Part shown: one piece after another, positions 51,341 to 59,619 of the stretch
Numbering within the stretch: position 1 is the stretch's first letter
How the letters are laid out: each line of letters opens with the position of its first letter
Assembly (NCBI RefSeq): GCF_023100905.1
Contig: NZ_CP064686.1
Span: 2,170,001-2,234,000, forward strand
Source: Bradyrhizobium sp. 4
GTDB lineage: Bacteria; Pseudomonadota; Alphaproteobacteria; Rhizobiales; Xanthobacteraceae
Direction of reading: 5' to 3'
Length of the DNA: 64,000 nt
Notes under the pieces: generated by a model
Seen by the model: only the letters and a program-made list of their open reading frames with translations
Database searches by the model: none
Told to the model about the DNA's origin: nothing
Translations under genes and position numbers: made by a program

Positions 51341-52174
51341 ATGAATCTGCTCGATCCACAAGGGCCTGTGGCTGCGGCCAACAGCACCATCCTGGTCGAT
51401 TCCGTCTTCATCATGCTCGCGATCGTGGTGCCGACCATCATCGCCATCCTGGCCTTTGCATTCTGGTTTCGCGCCTCGAATCCCAAAGCAAAGTTTCAGC
51501 CCGACTTCGTCTATTCCGGGCGGGTGGAGATGGTGGTGTGGGCGATCCCCGCGCTCACCGTGATCCTGCTCGGCGGCGTCGCCTGGATCGGCTCGCACCA
51601 GCTCGATCCCGCGGCACCCGTGCCCGGCACCGGCAGCCCGGTTCGCATCCAGGCCGTCTCGCTCGACTGGAAATGGCTCTTCATCTATCCGGACCAGCGC
51701 ATCGCCACCGTCAATACGCTGACGGTGCCGGCAGGCGCCGAGCTGAATTTCCAGCTGACGTCGTCGAGCGTGATGAACACCTTCTTCATCCCGCAACTCG
51801 GCAGCATGATCTACACCATGAACGGCATGGTGACGAAGCTGAACCTGCGCGCCGACAATGAGGGCAAGCTCCAGGGGTTGTCGGCACATTTCTCCGGCGA
51901 CGGGTTTCCGGACATGATGTTCGACGTCAACGTGGTCTCGCCGCTCGCCTTTCCGGATTGGGTGGCGACCACGGCGAAGAGCGATGCTGTCCTCAATGAG
52001 GACAGCTACAAGAAGCTGATGCAGCAAGGCATCGAAAAGGGCAGGCCGACCTACCGGCTGGATGACCCCAGGCTGTTTGATCTGATCGCGACCCAGCACA
52101 TTCCCCCGGGACCGGGTCCGGAACTCGCATCCGAGGCCGGTCGGTCGCACAGTGGAGGCCATGATGCTCGGTAA
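51341..52174 (+). CDS. cyoA: Cytochrome bo3 ubiquinol oxidase subunit II
   Basis: 277 residues from ATG 51341 (a TTG lies two codons upstream). Two membrane helices (VDSVFIMLAIVVPTIIAILA and MVVWAIPALTVILLGGVAWI) are followed by the periplasmic cupredoxin domain with SLDWKWLFIYPDQRIATVNT and FSGDGFPDMMFDVNVVSPLA. There is no cysteine anywhere in the protein, so the CuA centre of cytochrome c oxidases cannot form, which supports use of quinol; the lipid-attachment Cys of E. coli CyoA is also absent. It overlaps cyoB by 11 bases. Confidence 0.92.
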   Translation: MNLLDPQGPVAAANSTILVDSVFIMLAIVVPTIIAILAFAFWFRASNPKAKFQPDFVYSGRVEMVVWAIPALTVILLGGVAWIGSHQLDPAAPVPGTGSPVRIQAVSLDWKWLFIYPDQRIATVNTLTVPAGAELNFQLTSSSVMNTFFIPQLGSMIYTMNGMVTKLNLRADNEGKLQGLSAHFSGDGFPDMMFDVNVVSPLAFPDWVATTAKSDAVLNEDSYKKLMQQGIEKGRPTYRLDDPRLFDLIATQHIPPGPGPELASEAGRSHSGGHDAR

Positions 52175-54164
52175 GCTCGATTGGTCGGCCATTCCGTTCG
52201 ATCAGCCGATCCCCCTGATCGCGGGCGCCGTGGTGTTGGTCGGGATTCTCGCCGTGCTGGCCTGGGTCGTGGTGAAGGGGCATCTGCCCTATCTCTGGCA
52301 CGAGTGGATCACCAGCGTCGACCACAAGCGGATCGGCGTGATGTACATCCTGCTGGCCTCGGTGATGCTACTGCGCGGCGGCAGCGACGCCATCATGATG
52401 CGGATCCAGCAGGCGGTGGCCTACCAGTCGCAAGGCTATCTGCCGCCGGAGCACTACAATCAGATATTCTCCGCGCACGGCACCATCATGATCTTCTTCG
52501 TGGCGATGCCGTTCGTGATCGGACTGATGAATCTCATCGTGCCGCTCCAGCTTGGCGTACGAGATGTCGCTTTCCCGACGCTCAATTCGGTCGGCTTCTG
52601 GCTGACCGCGACCGGTGCGCTGCTGGTCAATCTCTCGCTCGTGATCGGCGAGTTCGCCCGGACCGGCTGGCTCGCGTTTCCGCCGCTGTCGGAGCTGTCC
52701 TACTCGCCGGGCGTCGGCGTCGATTATTACGCGTGGTCGCTGCAGATCTCCGGCATCGGCACGTTGGTTGCCGGCATCAATCTCGTGACGACGGTGCTGA
52801 AGCTGCGCACCAAGGGCATGAACTATCTGCGCATGCCGATGTTCTGCTGGACCACGCTGGCCTCGAACCTCCTGATCGTCGCGGCTTTCCCGATTTTGAC
52901 CGCCACCCTCGCGATGCTGCTGCTCGACCGCTATCTCGGCTTCCACTTCTTCACCAATGAGGCCGGCGGCAATGTCATGATGTTCATGAATCTGATCTGG
53001 GCCTGGGGGCATCCCGAGGTCTACATCCTGGTGCTGCCGGCCTTCGGCATCTTCTCCGAGGTGGTCTCGACCTTCTCCGGCAAGGCGCTGTTTGGCTATC
53101 GCTCGATGGTGCTGGCGACCATGGCGATCTGCGTCATCTCCTTCATGGTCTGGCTGCATCACTTCTTCACGATGGGAGCGGGCCCCGACGTCAACGCTAT
53201 CTTCGGCATTGCCAGCATGATCATCGCGATACCGACCGGGGTGAAGATCTACAACTGGCTGTTCACGATGTATGGCGGCCGCATCCGCTTCGAGACGCCG
53301 ATGCTGTGGTCGATAGGCTTCATGGTCACCTTCATCATCGGCGGATTGACGGGCGTATTGGTCGCGGTGCCGCCGGCCGATTTCATCCTCCACAACAGCA
53401 TGTTCCTGGTCGCGCACTTCCACAACGTCATCATCGGCGGCGTGCTGTTCGGAGCCTTCGCCGGCTTTGAGTACTGGTTCCCAAAGGCGTTCGGCTTTCG
53501 CCTCAACGACCGCTGGGGCAAGCTCGCGTTCTGGTTCACTTTCCTCGGCTTCTACGTCACCTTCATCCCGCTCTACGTCGCCGGCATGCTCGGCATGACA
53601 CGGCGCATGCAGCACTATGACGTCGCGGCGTGGCGGCCCTGGATGCTGGTTGCAGCCGTCGGCATGGCCGTGCTGACGATTGGCGTGATCTGCCAGATCG
53701 TGCAGCTCGTGGTCAGCATCCGCAACCGCGAAGCCCTGCGCGACCGCACCGGTGATCCCTGGGACGGCCGTTCGCTGGAATGGGCGACGTCGTCGCCGCC
53801 GCCGGTTTTCAACTTCGCTTTCAACCCCGATGTGCGCGGCGAGGATGCCTACTGGGATCTGAAGACCCATGCCAAGCAGCAATCCCTCGGTCATGATGCG
53901 CCCGAGTATCATGACATCGAGATGCCCAGGAACTCGCCGACCGGGTTCGTCTGCGCGTTCTTCGCCACGGTCATGGGCTTTGCGCTGATCTGGCACATTT
54001 GGTGGATGGTGATCTTGGGCGGTATCGGAGCGTTCGCGACCTTCGTCGTGTTCGCCTGGCGCGACCATGACGAATACGTCATTCCGGCCGAGGAGGTCGC
54101 GGCGATAGACCGCGTCAACCTCGAGGAGCGGCGTAGCCTCGTCAGCATGGCGGGGACAGTCTGA
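52164..54164 (+). CDS. cyoB: Cytochrome bo3 ubiquinol oxidase subunit I
   Basis: 666 residues from ATG 52164, chosen because GGAGG lies five bases upstream. It is the catalytic, proton-pumping subunit. Haem and copper ligands are present: SAHGTIMIFF (low-spin haem), GHPEVYILVLPAFG (CuB His with Tyr), WLHHFFTMG (CuB) and VAHFHNVIIGG (two haem ligands). Residues known to bind quinone in E. coli CyoB are kept at nearly the same numbers here (Arg71, Asp75, His97, Gln100). This favours ubiquinol rather than cytochrome c as donor. It lies between cyoA and cyoC with overlapping ends. Confidence 0.96.
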   Translation: MLGKLDWSAIPFDQPIPLIAGAVVLVGILAVLAWVVVKGHLPYLWHEWITSVDHKRIGVMYILLASVMLLRGGSDAIMMRIQQAVAYQSQGYLPPEHYNQIFSAHGTIMIFFVAMPFVIGLMNLIVPLQLGVRDVAFPTLNSVGFWLTATGALLVNLSLVIGEFARTGWLAFPPLSELSYSPGVGVDYYAWSLQISGIGTLVAGINLVTTVLKLRTKGMNYLRMPMFCWTTLASNLLIVAAFPILTATLAMLLLDRYLGFHFFTNEAGGNVMMFMNLIWAWGHPEVYILVLPAFGIFSEVVSTFSGKALFGYRSMVLATMAICVISFMVWLHHFFTMGAGPDVNAIFGIASMIIAIPTGVKIYNWLFTMYGGRIRFETPMLWSIGFMVTFIIGGLTGVLVAVPPADFILHNSMFLVAHFHNVIIGGVLFGAFAGFEYWFPKAFGFRLNDRWGKLAFWFTFLGFYVTFIPLYVAGMLGMTRRMQHYDVAAWRPWMLVAAVGMAVLTIGVICQIVQLVVSIRNREALRDRTGDPWDGRSLEWATSSPPPVFNFAFNPDVRGEDAYWDLKTHAKQQSLGHDAPEYHDIEMPRNSPTGFVCAFFATVMGFALIWHIWWMVILGGIGAFATFVVFAWRDHDEYVIPAEEVAAIDRVNLEERRSLVSMAGTV

Positions 54165-54805
54165 TGTCAATGACCGCGACCGCCGGCCGTGCGCACGCCG
54201 ATCCCCATCACATCGGGCTCGTCATCGGGCATCCCGGCCCGGCGCCGAAGCGCATCGTGACCGCCTATGGCTTCTGGGTCTTCCTGCTCTCCGACATCGT
54301 GATGTTCTCCTGCTTCTTTGCGGCCTATGCGGTGCTGGCCGACCAGACCGCCGGCGGTCCGAAGGGTTCGGAGATATTCGAGCAGCGGAACGTCGCGATC
54401 GAGACTGTCTGCCTGCTGCTGTCGAGTTTCACGTGCGGCATGGCGAGCATCGCAGCCGATGTGCGAAACCGGTTCTGGTTCTATCTCGGGATGGCGGTGA
54501 CGTGTTTGCTCGGCCTCATCTTTCTCGTCATTGAGTTTCGCGAATTCGCTGATCTCGTTGCCCGAGGCTATGGCCCATCGCGCAGCGCTTTCCTGACCTC
54601 GTTCTTCTCGCTGGTCGGCTGCCACGGCCTCCACGTCTCGGCCGGCATATTGTGGCTTCTCACCATGATGGCCCAGGTCTTCGCAAAGGGTTTTCGTGCC
54701 GACGTGCTGCGCCGGATGATGTGCTTCGCGCTGTTCTGGCATGCGCTTGACATCGTCTGGGTCGGAGTCTTCTCCGTTGTCTATTTGCTTGGGAGTGGCG
54801 TATGA
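54164..54805 (+). CDS. cyoC: Cytochrome bo3 ubiquinol oxidase subunit III
   Basis: 213 residues with five predicted membrane helices, starting from an ATG that overlaps the cyoB stop (TGATG). Segments FWVFLLSDIVMFSCFFAAYA, LTSFFSLVGCHGLHVSAGIL and MCFALFWHALDIVWVGVFSV are typical of haem-copper oxidase subunit III and stabilise subunit I. Its stop overlaps cyoD by ATGA. The operon order cyoABCD without cyoE (haem O synthase) implies that the latter is elsewhere in the genome. Confidence 0.93.
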   Translation: MSMTATAGRAHADPHHIGLVIGHPGPAPKRIVTAYGFWVFLLSDIVMFSCFFAAYAVLADQTAGGPKGSEIFEQRNVAIETVCLLLSSFTCGMASIAADVRNRFWFYLGMAVTCLLGLIFLVIEFREFADLVARGYGPSRSAFLTSFFSLVGCHGLHVSAGILWLLTMMAQVFAKGFRADVLRRMMCFALFWHALDIVWVGVFSVVYLLGSGV

Positions 54806-55191
54806 GCGATCAGACGCATATGCCGGCCGGCCATGACCTTGCGCCGGGCGATGAGGAGCAACACAGTGTCGGCACGCGCATCCTCGGTTACGTGGTCGGT
54901 CTTGTTCTGGCGCTGCTGCTGACGGCGACCTCGTTCTTCATCGCCGGCACGGATCTGGTCTGGCAGCCTTCCATTCCCGTCGCGCTGATCGTGCTGGCGA
55001 TCGCGCAGATGGGCGTGCACCTCGTGTTCTTCCTGCACATCACCACCGGCCCCGATAACACCAACAACGTGCTGGCGCTGGCTTTCGGACTGTTGGTGGT
55101 CTTCCTGGTGGTCGGTGGCACTGTCTGGATCATGGCGCATCTGAATGCGAACATGCCGGCCATGGATCAGATCATGCCGATGCGCCGCTAA
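54802..55191 (+). CDS. cyoD: Cytochrome bo3 ubiquinol oxidase subunit IV
   Basis: 129 residues with three predicted helices: GYVVGLVLALLLTATSFFIA, IPVALIVLAIAQMGVHLVFF and LAFGLLVVFLVVGGTVWIMA. The middle helix leads into FFLHITTGPDNTNNVLAL, a family hallmark. It is the small subunit that assists assembly. Translation is coupled to cyoC through ATGA. Confidence 0.92.
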   Translation: MSDQTHMPAGHDLAPGDEEQHSVGTRILGYVVGLVLALLLTATSFFIAGTDLVWQPSIPVALIVLAIAQMGVHLVFFLHITTGPDNTNNVLALAFGLLVVFLVVGGTVWIMAHLNANMPAMDQIMPMRR

Positions 55192-55211
55192 GGGCGCACA
55201 AAAAAGAAGAG

Positions 55212-55233
55212 CCGCTTGTTGTGACAAGCGGCC
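55212..55233. terminator. Terminator hairpin between cyoD and the nuclease gene
   Basis: GCCGCTTGT, loop TGTG, ACAAGCGGC, nine perfect pairs. An A tract (AAAAAAGAAGA) precedes it on the plus strand. On the minus strand this becomes a T-rich tail, so it is a classic intrinsic terminator for leftward transcription arriving from the nuclease gene, and it may also stop cyo transcription. Confidence 0.7.
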
Positions 55234-55408
55234 CAAGTCTAGGGAGGAAACGCCCGAGCAAAGCAATCGGGCCGGAGCCGGATTGCCGCCAAGGAAACGC
55301 TCGCGCAAAGCGCTTGCGTACGCTTACAAATGCAGCAACTCCCGATAGAGTTCAATTCCGGATGAATACTGTCTCCGGTTGCCGCTCACGGGTGCGTGAT
55401 GGGCTTCG

Positions 55409-56197
55409 TTATTTCGGCCGCCGGCAATTGTAGGCCTTGCGGAAGCCCGCAGCCTGGGCGTCGTCCTCCGAGCAGAACCAGCGGTCCGGTTTGGTGGTCG
55501 CGGGGTAGCTCGGGCAGCCCCGTAAATGGTAGATGCCGATGTTGCCGGTCACGCGCGCGCGGACCGCAAGCTTGCCTTTGATGCCACAGCTCGGCGGCAT
55601 CGTCAGATCCTCGGGAAACAACACCGCGCGAATCTCCTTGTCGCGATCGGCGCGGCAGGCTGCGCCCAGGAGCGCGCCGTCCTTCTTGCCGGTGCGGAAT
55701 TCTTGCGGTGCAACAAAGCAGCCCTTCCAGATTCCGGCCGAGGTTGATTTCGCGTCGGCCGCGGCCGACTTGATGTTCGCCTTGACCGGCTCGCGGGCGA
55801 TGGCAAAGCCCAGCTTGACCAGCTGCTCGTTCAAGCTGGTCTTGTCGCCTTCGGCCGTGCAGATCGCGCGGTGCCGCTTGCCAAAACTCTTTTCCGGTCC
55901 GACATCGTCGCAACGCACCGATCGCTTGCCAATCAGCTTGGCGAGCTGGTCGCGGGCCTCGATGCCGCAGGTCCAGGGATCGGCGTGATCGTCGATGCAG
56001 ACCTGGTCCAGCTCGGGTGCGTCGACGCCGTCGAGGCGGTAGGTGACGTCGCCGAGCTGGATGGCGTTGCCATCGCGGACCGTCGCGGCGGCGGTCAGCG
56101 CCGAGGCCGGGCCGGAGGTGCCCAGAAATCCGGACAGGGCAATAAAGGAAACGAGCGCAAAAGCGCGGGCGCTGGCAAAGGACTTTCGGAAGGACAT
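55409..56197 (-). CDS. Thermonuclease-like (SNase-fold) secreted protein
   Basis: 262 residues with a signal peptide (about 1-33, ending PASA). The SNase-like beta-barrel lies at about 36-150. GDVTYRLDGVDAPELDQVCI, CGIEARDQLAKLIGKRSVRC and FGKRHRAICTAEGDKTSLNE correspond to the family's calcium and phosphate-binding loops, including the Arg and Glu expected near the active site. The C-terminal third holds several cysteines (CRADRD, CGIKG, CPSYP, CSEDD, CRRPK) and a strand-rich segment ending in a DRWFCSEDDAQAAGFRKAYN-like repeat seen in related proteins. It is probably periplasmic; nuclease activity is inferred, not proven. The hairpin at 55212 likely ends its message. Confidence 0.88.
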   Translation of the reverse strand: MSFRKSFASARAFALVSFIALSGFLGTSGPASALTAAATVRDGNAIQLGDVTYRLDGVDAPELDQVCIDDHADPWTCGIEARDQLAKLIGKRSVRCDDVGPEKSFGKRHRAICTAEGDKTSLNEQLVKLGFAIAREPVKANIKSAAADAKSTSAGIWKGCFVAPQEFRTGKKDGALLGAACRADRDKEIRAVLFPEDLTMPPSCGIKGKLAVRARVTGNIGIYHLRGCPSYPATTKPDRWFCSEDDAQAAGFRKAYNCRRPK

Positions 56198-56393
56198 AAG
56201 GTCTCGCTATCGATGGCTCGTGCGCCTTGTTCCTAGCATCCGGATGTTGCGATACCAATGGTCTGCGCCCCGCGAAGTGCGACATTCCGGCCTCGCGGCT
56301 TTACTCAGCCGTAGCTCTGATCCTATCGTTCGCCGGCCTTGCGGAGCGGAGGCCGAATCGCCCGGGAAGCGGCGAAGGGAGGAAAAATTTGCG

Positions 56394-57992
56394 ATGAAAG
56401 ACCCCGTGGACGTCCTGATCATCGGCGCCGGCGCTTCCGGCGCGGCGGTGGCGTGGTCGCTGGCCGAGACCAAGATGCATATTCTCTGCCTGGAGCAGGG
56501 CGGCTGGATGAACCCGGCGGAATATCCCAGCACGGGCCGGGACTGGGAGGCCAAGTTCTACGGCGAGTGGTCGTCCAGCCCCAACGTCCGCGGCCGCCCC
56601 GAAGACTATCCGATCAACGACGACGATTCGCCGATCAAAGTCGTCAACTATAATGCGGTCGGCGGCTCGACGGTGATGTACACCGCGCACTGGCCGCGGC
56701 TGCATCCCTCCGATTTCAAGGTGAGGACGCTCGACGGCGTCGCCGACGACTGGCCGATCGACTACGACGCGCTGACCCCGTTCTTCGAAGAGAACGACCG
56801 GATGATGGGCACGTCCGGCCTGTCGGGCGATCCGCTCTCACCGCTGACGCATCCGCCGATGCCGCAACAGCCGATGGGGTTGTCCGGTGCGATCATCGGC
56901 AAGACCATGAACAAGCTCGGCTGGCACTGGTGGCCGTCGGATACGACAGTCGCGACCATGGACTACGAGGGCCGCGCGCGCTGCATCAATCTCGGCCATT
57001 GCACGCCAGCCTGCGCGCAAGGCGCCAAGTCCTCGACCGACATCACCTATTGGCCGCACGCGGTCCGCGCCGGCGTCGAGCTGCGGACGCACTGCCGGGT
57101 GCGTGAGATCACCACCGACGAGAACGGCATGGCCACCGGCGTGGTCTATTACGACAAGGACGGCGTCGAGCAGTTCCAGCCGGCGCATGTCGTCATCATC
57201 GCCTGCAACGGCGTCGGCACGCCGCGGCTGCTGCTGAATTCGGCATCGAATCGCTTTCCGAACGGGCTTGCCAATTCGTCCGGCCTCGTCGGCAAGAACC
57301 TGATGTTCCATCCTTATGCGCAGATCTACGGCTACATAAAAGAGCCGACCGATAGCAACCGCGCGCCGCCGACCTGCCTGTGGAGCAAGGAATGGTATGA
57401 CACGGACCTCTCGCGCGGCTTCGTGCGCGGCTATGGCGTTCAGTTCGTGCGCGGCGCGGGGCCGGTGTTCGAGGCTGTCGTCAGCGAGCAGAGGGGCATT
57501 CTGCCGTGGGGCGCCGATCATCACCGCATCTTCCGCAAGCTCAACGGCCACCGGCTCGGCTTTTCCGCGATCTGCGAGGACCTGCCGGAGGAGCATAACC
57601 AAGTCACGCTCGATCCGGTCTTGAAGGACGGCCACGGCATTCCCGCGCCGAAGATCGACTACACGATCAGCGAGAACAGCCGGAAGATGATGGAGCATGC
57701 GCTGGCGCGCGGGCGGGAGATTCTCGAAACCGCGGGGGCGAGCGACATCTGCGTCAACTCGCCGATCCCGTGGGGCGGCTGGCATCTGCTCGGCACGGCA
57801 CGCATGGGCACCGCCCCCGAACGCTCCGTCGTCAATGAATGGGGCCGCTCGCACGACGTCAAGAATCTCTTCATCGTCGATGGCAGCATCTTCGTCACCT
57901 CGGGCGGGGTGAACCCGACGTCCACCATTCAGGCCCTTGCGCTCTACATCGCCGACCAGATGAAGCAGCGCCTCGCCAATTTGTTCGATTGA
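56394..57992 (+). CDS. GMC-family flavin oxidoreductase
   Basis: 532 residues starting MKDPVDVLIIGAGASGAAVA (GGGAGGAAAAATTTGCG upstream). The FAD-binding motif GAGASGAAV is at 10-18. NYNAVGGSTVMYTAHWPRLH is the second FAD segment. The C-terminal active-site region is in GGWHLLGTARMGTAPERSVV and LFIVDGSIFVTSGGVNPTST. The closest-looking relatives are membrane-bound alcohol or sugar dehydrogenases of the gluconate-2-dehydrogenase type, which transfer electrons to a cytochrome. The next gene, after seven bases, may encode its small subunit. The substrate is not defined. Confidence 0.92.
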   Translation: MKDPVDVLIIGAGASGAAVAWSLAETKMHILCLEQGGWMNPAEYPSTGRDWEAKFYGEWSSSPNVRGRPEDYPINDDDSPIKVVNYNAVGGSTVMYTAHWPRLHPSDFKVRTLDGVADDWPIDYDALTPFFEENDRMMGTSGLSGDPLSPLTHPPMPQQPMGLSGAIIGKTMNKLGWHWWPSDTTVATMDYEGRARCINLGHCTPACAQGAKSSTDITYWPHAVRAGVELRTHCRVREITTDENGMATGVVYYDKDGVEQFQPAHVVIIACNGVGTPRLLLNSASNRFPNGLANSSGLVGKNLMFHPYAQIYGYIKEPTDSNRAPPTCLWSKEWYDTDLSRGFVRGYGVQFVRGAGPVFEAVVSEQRGILPWGADHHRIFRKLNGHRLGFSAICEDLPEEHNQVTLDPVLKDGHGIPAPKIDYTISENSRKMMEHALARGREILETAGASDICVNSPIPWGGWHLLGTARMGTAPERSVVNEWGRSHDVKNLFIVDGSIFVTSGGVNPTSTIQALALYIADQMKQRLANLFD

Positions 57993-57999
57993 GGCCGAC

Positions 58000-58449
58000 A
58001 TGTCCGCAGACAATCAACTGACACGCAGCCAGTGCGACGACCTCCGCGCTATCGCCGCGATGATCGTTCCCGCGAGCGATGAGTACAAGGTGCCCGGCGC
58101 CGACGACCCCGCGATCCAGGCTGACATGCTGGCGACGCTGGGGCGTGACGCCAAATTGGTGGCGGCGGCGCTCGATCATCTGGCGCGGCTCGCGGGCCGA
58201 CCGTTCGCCGAGCTCGATGCGGCCAGGCGCGATGCGGTGGCGCAGGAGTTTCGCAGTTCCGGCGGCGCGGCTGCCGCGACGCTCGTCCGCGTGGTGCTGC
58301 AATGCTACTACCGCGATGACCGTGTGCTGCGCTCGCTCGGCCTCGAGCTACGCGCGCCGTTCCCCCTGGGTTACGTGCTGCCGGATGGCGACTGGTCGTT
58401 GCTGGATCCGGTCAAGGCAAGGGCGGGCGCGCTGCGACGGGCGCCCTAG
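58000..58449 (+). CDS. Small subunit-like partner of the GMC oxidoreductase
   Basis: 149 residues, helical and soluble, starting MSADNQLTRSQCDDLRAIAA. The segment IVPASDEYKVPGADDPAIQA is reminiscent of the small subunit (subunit 3) of gluconate-2-dehydrogenase-type complexes, which helps export or assemble the flavoprotein; this is a tentative assignment. No twin-arginine signal is visible, unlike many such subunits. Its start lies seven bases beyond the GMC gene's stop, so they form an operon. Confidence 0.6.
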   Translation: MSADNQLTRSQCDDLRAIAAMIVPASDEYKVPGADDPAIQADMLATLGRDAKLVAAALDHLARLAGRPFAELDAARRDAVAQEFRSSGGAAAATLVRVVLQCYYRDDRVLRSLGLELRAPFPLGYVLPDGDWSLLDPVKARAGALRRAP

Positions 58450-58540
58450 CCACCCGGGCAGTCCAGCCTTGCGCCCCGGACGGGTCCCTTGCGCCTCACG
58501 GAGCAGGCCACCATCTGTGTGAGCCTCAAGGACTCCTATC

Positions 58541-59560
58541 ATGCTGGATTTCACCTCAGATACCGTCGATGACGCCGCGTCATCGCGAACGGAAACGGCT
58601 GTCCCGGTCGATGACCGGGCCTTGCTGGACGCCTATTCCAATGCCGTCATCGACGTGACCGACCGCGTCGGTCCGGCCGTCGTGCGCGTCGAGACCGGAC
58701 CAAAGGTGCCGAACGGCCGCGAGCGCGGCGGGCTCGGCTCGGGCATCGTGATCTCGCCGGACGGACTCGTGCTCACCAATAGCCACGTGGTCGGCTCGTC
58801 GAAGGAGATCCGGCTGCGCGACGTCGAGGGCCATGTCGGCGACGCCCGGGTGCTCGGCGTCGATCCCGACACTGACCTTGCGCTGCTCCGCGCCAACGGC
58901 GTGCGGGACTTGCCCTATGCGGCGCTCGGCAACTCCAAGACCTTGCGGCGCGGTCAGCTCGTGGTCGCGATCGGCAACCCGCTCGGCTTTGAATCGACCG
59001 TTACCGCCGGAGTGGTCTCGGCGCTCGGGCGCTCGATCCGCTCGGTCAGTGGCCGCACCATAGAGGACGTGATCCAGACGGATGCTGCGCTCAACCCCGG
59101 CAATTCGGGCGGGCCGCTGGTGTCGTCGAATGCCGAGGTGATCGGCATCAACACCGCGATCATCAATGGCGCGCAAGGCATCTGCTTCGCGGTCGCCAGC
59201 AACACCGCGCAATTCGTGCTGTCGGAAATCATCCGCCACGGCTATGTCCGCCGCGCCTATATCGGCGTGGCCGGCCAGACCGCGCCGATCCCGCGGCGGC
59301 ACGCGGTGCTGGCCGGCGTCGAGAACAAGATGGGCGCGCTGCTGGCGCAGATCGAGCCGGACGGGCCGGCGGCGAAGGCGGGCCTGTTGTCCGGCGATGT
59401 CGTGATCGGCCTCGACGGCGTCGAGATCAACGGCGTCGACGATCTGATCCGTGTGCTCGATCGCGACCGGATCGGCCGGCAGCTGGCGATGGACGTGCTG
59501 CGGCTCGGCCGCCTGCGGGCGATCGATATCGATCCGGTCGAGCGCAAGCCGGCCCGCTAG
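58541..59560 (+). CDS. HtrA/DegP-like trypsin-fold serine protease with PDZ domain
   Basis: 339 residues. The catalytic triad is His82 (LTNSHVVG), Asp112 (DTDLALLRA) and Ser189 (NPGNSGGPLV). A PDZ domain occupies about 255-325 (GALLAQIEPDGPAAKAGLLS, then GDVVIGLDGVEINGVDDLIR). No signal peptide or membrane anchor is visible at the N-terminus (MLDFTSDTVDDAASSRTETA), so it is probably cytoplasmic, unlike classic DegP. It may degrade or refold damaged proteins. It follows the GMC pair by about 90 bases on the same strand. Confidence 0.92.
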   Translation: MLDFTSDTVDDAASSRTETAVPVDDRALLDAYSNAVIDVTDRVGPAVVRVETGPKVPNGRERGGLGSGIVISPDGLVLTNSHVVGSSKEIRLRDVEGHVGDARVLGVDPDTDLALLRANGVRDLPYAALGNSKTLRRGQLVVAIGNPLGFESTVTAGVVSALGRSIRSVSGRTIEDVIQTDAALNPGNSGGPLVSSNAEVIGINTAIINGAQGICFAVASNTAQFVLSEIIRHGYVRRAYIGVAGQTAPIPRRHAVLAGVENKMGALLAQIEPDGPAAKAGLLSGDVVIGLDGVEINGVDDLIRVLDRDRIGRQLAMDVLRLGRLRAIDIDPVERKPAR

Positions 59561-59619
59561 CGTGTGGGCGCCCAAGCGGGGTATGACGGTGTCATGCCTC
59601 GCTTCGGGAACCCCGCCGC

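Noticed and set aside
52368..54170. A 600-codon leftward open frame over cyoB
   Set aside because: Rich in His, Asp and Glu because it mirrors membrane helices of cyoB; no independent evidence.
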